NCBI GenBank assembly: GCA_035253685.1
Contig: DATFBR010000009.1
Span: forward strand, 1-9,263
DNA from: DASRTE01 sp035253685
GTDB taxonomy: Bacteria; Actinomycetota; Actinomycetes; Jiangellales; Jiangellaceae
Direction: 5' to 3'
Length of the DNA stretch: 9,263 nt
The position numbers and the translations under genes were made by a program. The notes under the pieces are model-generated. The model made no database searches. It had not been told where the DNA came from and saw only the letters and a list, made by a program, of their open reading frames with translations. Positions 1 through 6,058 of this stretch are shown here, piece after piece. Within the stretch, counting starts at the first letter, position 1, and every line of letters begins with the position of its first letter.

Positions 1-41
1 CGACGACGTGACCTGAGCCGTTCGGCCTCACCCGCGCATCA

Positions 42-100
42 TGTGGCGGGTTGGCAACTCCTTTGCGGCGATCGAGACGTGCCCTTCCCGCCACAAGTCG
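42..100. repeat. Palindromic interspersed element, copy A
   Basis: A 59-base unit whose ends are a perfect 9-bp inverted repeat: TGTGGCGGG at 42-50 pairs with CCCGCCACA at 87-95, followed by AGTCG. A related unit of the same length lies at 5986-6044. The two share the blocks TGTGG, GGG, TTGGCA, TTGCG, CGAGACGT and CCGCCACAAGTCG in the same order; by eye about 42 of 59 positions agree with one gap in each. It ends about where the -35 region of the downstream kinase gene would lie. It may terminate an upstream gene or be a passive repeat; I cannot assign it to a named family. Confidence 0.6.
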
Positions 101-122
101 TGGCTGTCGGGTCACCGGCCGC

Positions 123-134
123 TACTCTTCGGCC
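123..134 (+). promoter_or_regulatory. Putative -10 box (TACTCT) for leaderless lipid kinase mRNA
   Basis: TACTCT at 123-128 fits the actinobacterial -10 pattern TANNNT and is followed by 6 bases and then the GTG at 135. A transcript starting at or next to the G of GTG would have no leader, which agrees with the lack of a Shine-Dalgarno sequence. No convincing -35 box is visible around 100-105. The same spacing recurs before the other three plus-strand genes. Confidence 0.5.
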
Positions 135-1010
135 GTGTCCCGGCAGATCGCGCTCCTGGTCAACCCGACCTCCGGCCGCGGCCGCGGATCACGGGTGGGG
201 AACGAGGTCGCGACGCGGCTGCGCGAAGGCGGGCTCGCCGTACGGGAGCTGGTGGGTCGCGACGTGCGCGAGAGCCAGGACCTCGCCCGCGAGGCCGTCG
301 AGCAGGGGACGGACGCCCTGGTGGTCGTCGGCGGCGACGGCATGGTGCACCTGGGCCTGCAGGCCGTCGGTGGGACCGACGTCCCCCTCGGGGTGGCGCC
401 GGCCGGCACCGGCAACGACTTCGCCCGTGCCATCGGCGTTCCGCTCCGCGACCCGGTTTTGGCCGCCGACATCGTGATCGCCGGCACCCAACGACGGATC
501 GATCTGGGCCGCATGGGCGACCAGTGGTTCGGCGGTGTCGTGGCGGCCGGCTTCGACGCACGGGTCAACGACCGGGCGAATCGGATGCGCTGGCCGCGCG
601 GGCGGATGCGCTACAACCTGGCGATGCTGATCGAGCTGGGTGTCTTCCGGCCGGTGCCCTACGTGCTCGAGCTGGACAGCGGACGGTGGGACACCAGCGC
701 CATGCTCGTCGTCGTCGGAAACATCCCCTCCTACGGGGGCGGCATGAAGGTGACGCCGGACGCCGTGGTGGACGACGGGCTGCTCGACGTGATGGTCGTC
801 AAGCCGCTGTCGAAGACACGTTTCCTGCGGGTCTTTCCCAGGGTCTACTCCGGCTCGCACGTCACCCTGCCGGTCGTGGAGGTGCGCCGGTCCGCCCGGG
901 TGCGGATCGACGCACCCGGTATCACGGCGTACGCCGACGGCGAGCGGCTCGGACCGCTGCCGCAGACCTTCGAGGCGGTGCCCGGAGCCCTCCGCGTGCT
1001 CGTGCCGTAG
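135..1010 (+). CDS. Diacylglycerol/lipid kinase (DagK/YegS family)
   Basis: A 291-residue protein of the DAGK catalytic superfamily. Such enzymes use ATP to phosphorylate diacylglycerol or a related lipid alcohol at the inner face of the membrane. Visible motifs: the N-terminal strand and glycine loop ALLVNPTSGRGRG (residues 6-18), the nucleotide-binding GGDGMVH (66-72), GVAPAGTGNDFAR (86-98), KVTPDAVVDDGLLDV (205-219), and a C-terminal DGE (268-270), where the glutamate matches the family's catalytic position. No transmembrane segment is evident, and length is normal for the family (about 290-310). The frame is open back to an ATG at 51, but that extension (MATPLRRSRR...) overlaps repeat A. 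The GTG at 135 puts the NPTSG motif at the usual distance from the start and sits 6 bases after a TANNNT box. Lipid substrate is not determinable. In related genomes I recall this gene next to tatAC and the helicase; tatC is not visible here. Confidence 0.93.
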   Translation: MSRQIALLVNPTSGRGRGSRVGNEVATRLREGGLAVRELVGRDVRESQDLAREAVEQGTDALVVVGGDGMVHLGLQAVGGTDVPLGVAPAGTGNDFARAIGVPLRDPVLAADIVIAGTQRRIDLGRMGDQWFGGVVAAGFDARVNDRANRMRWPRGRMRYNLAMLIELGVFRPVPYVLELDSGRWDTSAMLVVVGNIPSYGGGMKVTPDAVVDDGLLDVMVVKPLSKTRFLRVFPRVYSGSHVTLPVVEVRRSARVRIDAPGITAYADGERLGPLPQTFEAVPGALRVLVP

Positions 1011-1018
1011 CTCCCTTC

Positions 1019-1080
1019 GTTGATCATGGCGAAGTGGCGGACCGGGAGCGCTCCGCGAGCCCGGGTTCGCCATGATCAAC
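1019..1080. terminator. Large inverted repeat after lipid kinase gene; possible terminator
   Basis: GTTGATCATGGCGAA at 1019-1033 is an exact reverse complement of 1066-1080, giving a 15-bp perfect stem that starts 9 bases after the kinase stop codon. The 32-base interior contains the 10-base palindrome GGAGCGCTCC (1045-1054), so the whole can fold as a stacked hairpin. No U-tract follows, which is common for intrinsic terminators in high-GC actinobacteria. It could instead be an interspersed palindromic repeat or a protein-binding operator. The structure is certain, its function is inferred. Confidence 0.6.
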
Positions 1081-1106
1081 CGGACGGTGGGGACCCGCAG
1101 TGTTCG

Positions 1107-1135
1107 GCGAACCCGGGTCGGCCATGATCGACCGG
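1107..1135 (+). repeat. Partial direct copy of the 1055-1083 repeat arm
   Basis: The 29 bases at 1107-1135 match 1055-1083 at 25 positions by eye, sharing CCCGGGT and GCCATGATC, with an offset of 52 bases. The copy has its own short dyad, GGTCG/CGACC, around GCCATGAT. It ends 9 bases before the proposed -10 box of the helicase gene and so covers its -35 region. It may be a decayed second copy of the palindrome or a tandem regulatory site. Confidence 0.5.
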
Positions 1136-1144
1136 CTGGGCGGG

Positions 1145-1156
1145 TAGCGTGAAGGC
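1145..1156 (+). promoter_or_regulatory. Putative -10 box (TAGCGT) for leaderless helY mRNA
   Basis: TAGCGT at 1145-1150 fits TANNNT and is followed by 6 bases and then ATG at 1157. GAAGG at 1151-1155 resembles a ribosome binding site but lies only 1 base from the ATG, too close to work as one. A leaderless start at the A of ATG is therefore the better reading. Confidence 0.5.
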
Positions 1157-3898
1157 ATGAGCTCGCCGGCGGAGAGCTATGCGGCCGCTCGGCGCCGACA
1201 GCAGGACAGGGCGGCTGCACTGGGCCGGTTCCGGGCGGGCTACCCGTTCGAACTCGACGAGTTCCAGGTGCGAGCCTGCCGGTCGGTCGAGGCGGGCCGC
1301 GGTGTGCTGGTAGCGGCGCCGACCGGTTCGGGCAAGACGGTGGTCGGCGAGTTCGCCGTGAGCCTGGCCCTGGAGCAGAATCGCAAGTGCTTCTACACCA
1401 CGCCGATCAAGGCTCTGTCCAACCAGAAGTACCACGACCTCGTCGCCCGCCACGGCGCCCGGAACGTCGGCCTGCTCACCGGGGACAACAGCGTCAACGG
1501 CGATGCACCGGTGGTCGTCATGACCACCGAGGTGCTGCGCAACATGCTCTACGCCGGGTCGACGACGTTGACCGGCCTCGGCTACGTCGTGATGGACGAG
1601 GTCCATTACCTGGCGGACCGGTTCCGCGGCGCGGTCTGGGAAGAGGTGATCATCCACCTACCGGAGTCGGTCACGCTGGTCTCGCTGTCCGCGACCGTGT
1701 CGAACGCCGAGGAGTTCGGCGACTGGCTGTCGACCGTGCGCGGCGACACCGACGTCGTCGTGGAGGAGCGCCGCCCGGTCCCGTTGTGGCAGCACGTCAT
1801 GGTGGGCTCGCGGCTGCTCGACCTGTTCGTCTCGAGTGGTGCGGGCGACGGCCGGTTTCGGGTCAACCCCGACCTCGTGCGGTACTCGCGGGACGAACAA
1901 CGGCTGGCGCGGATCGGCGACCGGCGGCCGGGCCGGGGTGGGCACCGGCCGCGGCGCAACGGTGGCGCATACACCCCCGGCCGGGTCGACGTCCTCGACC
2001 GGCTCGAGCGCGAGGGCCTGCTGCCGGCGATCGTGTTCGTGTTCAGCCGCGTTGGGTGCGACGCCGCGGTACGACAGTGCCTCGACGCGGGTGTGCGCCT
2101 GACCACGCCCGCGGAGCGCGAGGAGATCCGCGAGATCGTCGAGCAACGATGTGCGGACATCGCCGACGACGATCTGCACGTCCTCGGTTACCACGAGTGG
2201 GCCGAGGGCCTCGAACGCGGCCTCGCCGCTCACCACGCCGGGATGCTGCCGACCTTCAAGGAGGTCGTCGAAGAGCTGTTCGTGATGGGACTGGTGCGCG
2301 CCGTCTTCGCGACGGAGACGCTGGCGCTCGGCATCAACATGCCGGCGCGCTCGGTGGTGTTGGAGCGGCTGGTGAAGTGGAACGGCGAGACCCATGCGGA
2401 TGTCACGCCGGGCGAGTACACGCAGCTCACCGGCCGCGCCGGGCGCCGCGGCATCGACGTCGAGGGGCATGCCGTGGTGCTGTGGCAGCCGGGGCTGGAT
2501 GCCACCGCGGTAGCCGGGCTCGCATCGACCCGTACCTACCCGCTGCGCTCCTCGTTCCGTCCGTCGTACAACATGGCCGTCAACCTGGTCGGCCAGGTGG
2601 GCCGAGCGGCGGCTCGCGAACTGCTGGAGTCCTCCTTCGCGCAGTTCCAGGCCGACCGCGCGGTCGTGGGACTGGCCCGGACACTGCGCCGGCACGAGGA
2701 GGCCATGGAGGGCTACCGGGAGGCGATGGTCTGCCACCTGGGTGACTTCGCGGAGTACGCCGAACTGCGTGGACGCATCGCCGGCCGGGAAGCCGCGCTG
2801 GCCCGGCAGGGCACGGCACTACGCAAGGCCGCCGCCGCGGCGGCACTGGAGCGACTCCGGCCCGGTGACGTGGTACGGGTGCCGGCTGGCAAGTTCGCCG
2901 GCCTGGCCGTCGTGCTCGACCCCGGCATGCCCGGCGGCGGCAGAGGCGACGGGCCGCGGCCCACGGTGCTCACGGAGGCACGCCAGGTCCGGCGGCTGTC
3001 GCCGGTCGACTTCCCGGTCGCGGTGGAGCCGCTCACCCGGATGCGGATCCCGCGGTCGTTCAACCCGAAGGCCGCACAGTCCCGGCGCGATCTCGCCGCC
3101 GCGCTGCGGGCCAAGGTGCCGCATGACAACGGGGGGCGGCCACGACGGAGTCGATCCGCCGCGGCCGATGACGCCGAGCTGCTGGATCTGCGCAAGCGGC
3201 TGCGGGCACATCCGTGTCATGGCTGCGCCGACCGCGACGAGCACTCGCGGTGGGCGGAGCGGTGGATTCGCCTGCGGCGCGAGGCGGAGCAGTTGCAGCG
3301 GCGGGTCGAGTCCCGCACCAACACGGTGGCCCGGCAGTTCGACCGGGTCTGTGCGGTGCTCGAGAACGTGGGCTACCTGCGCGGTGACGAAGTCACGCCG
3401 GCGGGTCGGCGGCTCACCCGGCTCTACACCGAGCTCGACCTGCTCGCCGCCGAGGCGTTGCGGGAGGGGCTGTGGGACGCACTCGACCCGGCCGAGTTGG
3501 CCGCGTGCCTGTCCGCGCTGAGCTACGAGTCCCGCCAGCCCGACGACGCGGTGCCGCCCCGGATGCCGCCCGGACGGGTCCGGGACGTGCTCGGCGAGAT
3601 GGTCCGCCTGTGGGGCGACCTCGACGCGTTGGAGAAGGAGCACAGCCTGGACTTCCTGCGCGAACCCGATCTCGGCTTCGCCCACGCGGCCTGGCGGTGG
3701 GCCAGCGGCCATCGGCTCGAGTCCGTCCTCACCGATGCCGACCTGACCGCCGGTGACTTCGTCCGGGCCGTTCGGCAACTGCTCGACCTGCTGGACCAGG
3801 TGGCCGATGCGGCCGGCGACACACCACTGCGCCACACCGCTCGGTCGGCCGTCGTGGCGCTACGCCGCGGTGTCGTGGCGTACGCGACGCTCGGCTAG
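1157..3898 (+). CDS. helY: Ski2-like DEAD/DExH-box helicase HelY
   Basis: A 913-residue ATP-dependent superfamily 2 helicase of the Ski2/HelY type, expected to unwind RNA or RNA/DNA structures in the cytoplasm. RecA-like domain 1 carries Walker A APTGSGKT (54-61), TPIKALSNQKYHDL (motif Ia), the TTEVLRNML block, Walker B DEVH (147-150) and motif III SAT (178-180). Domain 2 carries HHAGMLP (359-365), ATETLALGINMPAR and motif VI TGRAGRRG (425-432). An arginine/glycine-rich linker (about 252-271) separates the domains. The C-terminal third has the family's HPCHGC element with Cys687 and Cys690 and ends in a DSHCT-type helical domain. Length agrees with mycobacterial HelY (about 900). The ATG at 1157 is favoured by the preceding TANNNT box. 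The stop codon TAG (3896-3898) overlaps the stop of the convergent exonuclease gene, a partner also found near helY in mycobacteria. Confidence 0.96.
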   Translation: MSSPAESYAAARRRQQDRAAALGRFRAGYPFELDEFQVRACRSVEAGRGVLVAAPTGSGKTVVGEFAVSLALEQNRKCFYTTPIKALSNQKYHDLVARHGARNVGLLTGDNSVNGDAPVVVMTTEVLRNMLYAGSTTLTGLGYVVMDEVHYLADRFRGAVWEEVIIHLPESVTLVSLSATVSNAEEFGDWLSTVRGDTDVVVEERRPVPLWQHVMVGSRLLDLFVSSGAGDGRFRVNPDLVRYSRDEQRLARIGDRRPGRGGHRPRRNGGAYTPGRVDVLDRLEREGLLPAIVFVFSRVGCDAAVRQCLDAGVRLTTPAEREEIREIVEQRCADIADDDLHVLGYHEWAEGLERGLAAHHAGMLPTFKEVVEELFVMGLVRAVFATETLALGINMPARSVVLERLVKWNGETHADVTPGEYTQLTGRAGRRGIDVEGHAVVLWQPGLDATAVAGLASTRTYPLRSSFRPSYNMAVNLVGQVGRAAARELLESSFAQFQADRAVVGLARTLRRHEEAMEGYREAMVCHLGDFAEYAELRGRIAGREAALARQGTALRKAAAAAALERLRPGDVVRVPAGKFAGLAVVLDPGMPGGGRGDGPRPTVLTEARQVRRLSPVDFPVAVEPLTRMRIPRSFNPKAAQSRRDLAAALRAKVPHDNGGRPRRSRSAAADDAELLDLRKRLRAHPCHGCADRDEHSRWAERWIRLRREAEQLQRRVESRTNTVARQFDRVCAVLENVGYLRGDEVTPAGRRLTRLYTELDLLAAEALREGLWDALDPAELAACLSALSYESRQPDDAVPPRMPPGRVRDVLGEMVRLWGDLDALEKEHSLDFLREPDLGFAHAAWRWASGHRLESVLTDADLTAGDFVRAVRQLLDLLDQVADAAGDTPLRHTARSAVVALRRGVVAYATLG

Positions 3899-4812
3899 GG
3901 GCGAACCGGCTGGAACGCGTTGAGGACGCGGTTGAGTGACGCGTCGAGGTTCCACCGGTCGCCGAGCTCCACCAAGGTTGCGGGGTCGCGCGGCTCTCGC
4001 GGCAACGTGTCGTCGTAGTCGGGGAGTGGGACGTCGGTGCGGACGGCGACCACGATCGGCGCGACCTCGAGGTAGGCGCGGGCGTCGGCGAGCGTGCGGC
4101 GCAGCACAGGAGCGAGGTCGGATGCAGGGTCGTCGACGGCTGCCAGCAGTCCTTGGACGTCGCCGAACCTCGTGACCAGCGTGGCGGCGGTCTTGTCGCC
4201 GACGCCCGGCACTCCGGGCAGGCCGTCGCTCGGGTCCCCGCGCAGCGTCGCGAAGGCGGCGTAGGACCTGCCCGGGATCCCGTACTTGGCGGTCACCGCC
4301 GCCTCGTCGACGATCTCGTGCCGGCCGACCCCCCGGGCCGTGTAGAGGACGCGCACCCGCCGGGAGTCGTCGACGACCTGGAAGAGGTCGCGGTCGCCGG
4401 TCACGACGTCGACCGGTCCGCCGTCGTGGGCCGCGACGGTGCCGATGACGTCGTCGGCCTCGAACCCCGGCACACCGATTTTGGCGACGCCCAGCGCGTC
4501 CAACACGTCCAAGATCACGGGAACCTGCGCCTCGAGTGCCTTCGGCACCTGCTCGATGTTCCGCTTCGGGTCGAGGAGCCGGTGCGCCTTGTACGTCGGC
4601 AGCGCCTGCGCCCGGAACGCTGGTCGCCAGTCGGCGTCGAGGCAGGCCACCAGCCGGTCCGGTGACCGGACCGAGACCAGCCGGGCGATGAAGTCGAGCA
4701 GGCCGCGGACGGCGTTGACCGGGCTGCCGTCGGCCGCCGTGATCGACTCCGGCACGCCGAAGAAGGCCCGGAAGTACAACGAGGCGGAGTCCAGGAGCAT
4801 CAGCTGGCTCAC
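3895..4812 (-). CDS. Stand-alone 5'-3' exonuclease (FEN / Pol I N-terminal type)
   Basis: A 305-residue nuclease matching the 5'-nuclease domain of DNA polymerase I, without a polymerase domain. It should remove 5' flaps or RNA primers using two metal ions. All expected acidic residues are visible in order: Asp8 (LLDSA), Asp59 (CLDADWRPAFR), Glu118, Asp120 and Asp121 (GFEADDVIGT), Asp140 and Asp142 (TGDRDLFQ), Asp193 and Asp196 (RGDPSDG). A helix-hairpin-helix, GLPGVPGVGDKTAATLV, follows at 197-213. LPTYKAHR (71-78) is also typical. The frame stays open upstream to 5775, but that stretch is antisense to the peptidase gene and has no family similarity. GTG at 4812 (VSQLMLLD) is chosen because a -10-like CAGGCT lies 7 bases before it; ATG at 4800 (MLLD) is the alternative. 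It corresponds to Rv2090 of M. tuberculosis by type and context. Confidence 0.94.
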   Translation of the reverse strand: MSQLMLLDSASLYFRAFFGVPESITAADGSPVNAVRGLLDFIARLVSVRSPDRLVACLDADWRPAFRAQALPTYKAHRLLDPKRNIEQVPKALEAQVPVILDVLDALGVAKIGVPGFEADDVIGTVAAHDGGPVDVVTGDRDLFQVVDDSRRVRVLYTARGVGRHEIVDEAAVTAKYGIPGRSYAAFATLRGDPSDGLPGVPGVGDKTAATLVTRFGDVQGLLAAVDDPASDLAPVLRRTLADARAYLEVAPIVVAVRTDVPLPDYDDTLPREPRDPATLVELGDRWNLDASLNRVLNAFQPVRP

Positions 4813-4825
4813 GGTTGTGAGCCTG
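4813..4825 (-). promoter_or_regulatory. Putative -10 box (CAGGCT) of exonuclease gene
   Basis: On the minus strand CAGGCT (4825-4820) precedes the GTG at 4812 by 7 bases. It keeps the A and final T of TANNNT but not the first T, so it is weaker than the boxes of the plus-strand genes. No Shine-Dalgarno sequence is visible. It lies back to back with the peptidase promoter inside a 51-base divergent gap. Confidence 0.3.
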
Positions 4826-4850
4826 CCATGGTCGCGTCCCTGCCGGGCGT

Positions 4851-4863
4851 TACGCTCCGGACG
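4851..4863 (+). promoter_or_regulatory. Putative -10 box (TACGCT) for leaderless peptidase mRNA
   Basis: TACGCT at 4851-4856 fits TANNNT and is followed by 7 bases and then GTG at 4864. There is no ribosome binding site. This is the main argument for choosing GTG 4864 over ATG 4828, because the longer frame would run through the promoter. Confidence 0.5.
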
Positions 4864-5961
4864 GTGACCGCCGATCGCCTCGAACGTGCCCGTGCCGCCG
4901 CCGCTGCCGCCGGTATCGACGTCGTCCTCGTCACGCCCGGTCCCGACCTTCGTTATCTCACCGGCTACGAGGCCATGCCGCTCGAGCGGCTCACCTGCCT
5001 GGTGCTGCCCGCCGACGGCGACCCCGTGCTGGTCGTGCCGGCATTGGAGCGTCCGGCCGCTCAGGCGTCGCCGGCCGGCTCGCTCGGGGTGGAGATCGTG
5101 GACTGGCAGGAGACGGAGGACCCGATCGCGCTGGTTGCCCGCCGGACGCAGCGGGCGCGGCGGGTGGGCCTCGACGACCACATGTGGGCCGAGAAGGTGC
5201 TGAGGTTCCGCGCCGCGATGCCGGACGCCTCCCAGGTGCTCGCGGGTCGGGTACTGCACGGGCTGCGCCTGCGAAAGTCGGCCGACGAGGTCGACGCGCT
5301 GCGGGAGGCAGCGGCCGCGATCGACCGCGTGCACGCGCGGACGGGGGAGTGGCTGCGCGCCGGACGGACCGAGCGGGAGGTCGGCCGTGACATCGCCGAG
5401 GCGATCGTGACCGAAGGACACGTGCGCGCCGACTTCGTCATCGTCGCGTCCGGCCCGAACGGTGCCAGCCCGCATCACGAGACCGGCGAGCGGGTGATCG
5501 GCGCCGGCGATCCGGTGGTCGTCGACATCGGGGGCACGACGCAGGCCGGGTACCGATCCGACGAGACCCGCACCTATGCGGTCGGCGCCGCCGATGATGA
5601 CTTCGTCGCGGCGTACGAGGCGCTGCAGCGCGCCCAGGCCGCAGCGGTCGACACCGTGCGTCCCGGGGTGACTGCCGAGGCGGTCGACGCCGCTGCCCGC
5701 GACGTGCTCGACCGGGCCGGGCTGGGGGAGCACTTCGTCCACCGCACCGGCCACGGCATCGGACTGGAGACTCACGAGGAGCCCTACATCGTCGCGGGCA
5801 ACACGATGCCGCTGGAGGCGGGTATGACGTTCTCGATCGAGCCGGGCTTCTACCTGCCCGGTCGCTTCGGCGCCCGCATCGAGGACATCGTGGCAACCAC
5901 CGACGACGGCGTGGAAAGGCTCAACCTCCGCCCCCGCGACCTGGTCATCCTCGACACCTGA
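4864..5961 (+). CDS. M24B metallopeptidase (Xaa-Pro peptidase / dipeptidase)
   Basis: A 365-residue cytoplasmic peptidase with the pita-bread fold, expected to cleave Xaa-Pro bonds in dipeptides or short peptides with a two-metal centre. The N-terminal creatinase-like domain (about 1-125) includes PGPDLRYLTGYEAMPLERL. The catalytic domain starts near LRKSADEVDAL. All five metal ligands are present: Asp221 (VVDIGG), Asp233 (SDETRT), His297 (TGHGIGLETHE), Glu326 (SIEPGF) and Glu340 (RIEDIV). His204 (SPHHETG) is a likely substrate-binding histidine. The two aspartates are 12 residues apart, one more than the usual 11 in the family. Start chosen at GTG 4864 from the TACGCT box. It lies divergent from the exonuclease gene, as Rv2089c does (called pepE in M. 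tuberculosis, unrelated to E. coli PepE). Aminopeptidase and prolidase (dipeptidase) specificity cannot be separated from sequence alone. Confidence 0.93.
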   Translation: MTADRLERARAAAAAAGIDVVLVTPGPDLRYLTGYEAMPLERLTCLVLPADGDPVLVVPALERPAAQASPAGSLGVEIVDWQETEDPIALVARRTQRARRVGLDDHMWAEKVLRFRAAMPDASQVLAGRVLHGLRLRKSADEVDALREAAAAIDRVHARTGEWLRAGRTEREVGRDIAEAIVTEGHVRADFVIVASGPNGASPHHETGERVIGAGDPVVVDIGGTTQAGYRSDETRTYAVGAADDDFVAAYEALQRAQAAAVDTVRPGVTAEAVDAAARDVLDRAGLGEHFVHRTGHGIGLETHEEPYIVAGNTMPLEAGMTFSIEPGFYLPGRFGARIEDIVATTDDGVERLNLRPRDLVILDT

Positions 5962-5985
5962 CCTGAAGCCACTCCTCCCTGCCTT

Positions 5986-6044
5986 TGTGGTGGGCTTGGC
6001 ACGCCTCGTTGCGTGCCGAGACGTTGAATAGCCGCCACAAGTCG
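5986..6044. repeat. Palindromic interspersed element, copy B
   Basis: A second 59-base copy of the element at 42-100, in the same orientation, in the gap between the convergent peptidase and aminotransferase genes. The outer arms TGTGGTGGG (5986-5994) and CCGCCACA (6032-6039) pair with a G-T wobble. Against copy A the arm differs by one C/T change that the wobble tolerates, so pairing is preserved. Unlike copy A it has a strong inner hairpin (next entry). The segment TGAATAG is the least conserved part. Confidence 0.6.
5998..6017. terminator. Hairpin in convergent gap; possible bidirectional terminator
   Basis: GGCACGC (5998-6004) and GCGTGCC (6011-6017) form a 7-bp perfect stem with a 6-base loop CTCGTT, nested inside the outer stem of repeat element B. 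It lies 36 bases after the peptidase stop and 41 bases beyond the aminotransferase stop, a natural site to end both transcripts. No T-rich tract follows on either strand, so termination is inferred from structure and position. A competing pairing of AAGCCAC (5966-5972) with GTGGGCTT (5990-5997) would disrupt the outer stem. Confidence 0.5.
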
Positions 6045-6058
6045 CGAGGGGCAGAGAA

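Noticed and set aside
1..16. Possible end of an upstream gene: frame 2 reads Asp-Asp-Val-Thr then TGA at 14-16, which could be the tail of tatC
   Set aside because: Only four codons are visible. Expected synteny makes it plausible but the sequence cannot support a gene call.
17..29. Short hairpin GCCGTTCGGC after the possible upstream stop codon
   Set aside because: The stem is only about 3-4 bp with a tiny loop, too weak to call a terminator.
51..134. Longer start (ATG 51) for the lipid kinase
   Set aside because: It would translate through repeat A and the TACTCT box, adding 28 residues unlike the family N-terminus.
1151..1155. GAAGG as a ribosome binding site for helY
   Set aside because: Only one base from the ATG, too close for ribosome pairing.
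189..1220. 343-residue minus-strand open frame opposite the lipid kinase gene
   Set aside because: Composition is His/Arg/Pro-rich shadow of a GC-rich gene, it crosses the palindromic gap, and no family motif is seen.
2819..3835. 338-residue minus-strand open frame opposite helY
   Set aside because: Antisense shadow without recognisable domains; helY motifs on the other strand are unambiguous.
4813..5775. Open extension of the exonuclease frame upstream to 5775 (626 residues in total)
   Set aside because: The added part is antisense to the peptidase gene, low-complexity and without nuclease motifs. It is a GC-rich shadow frame.
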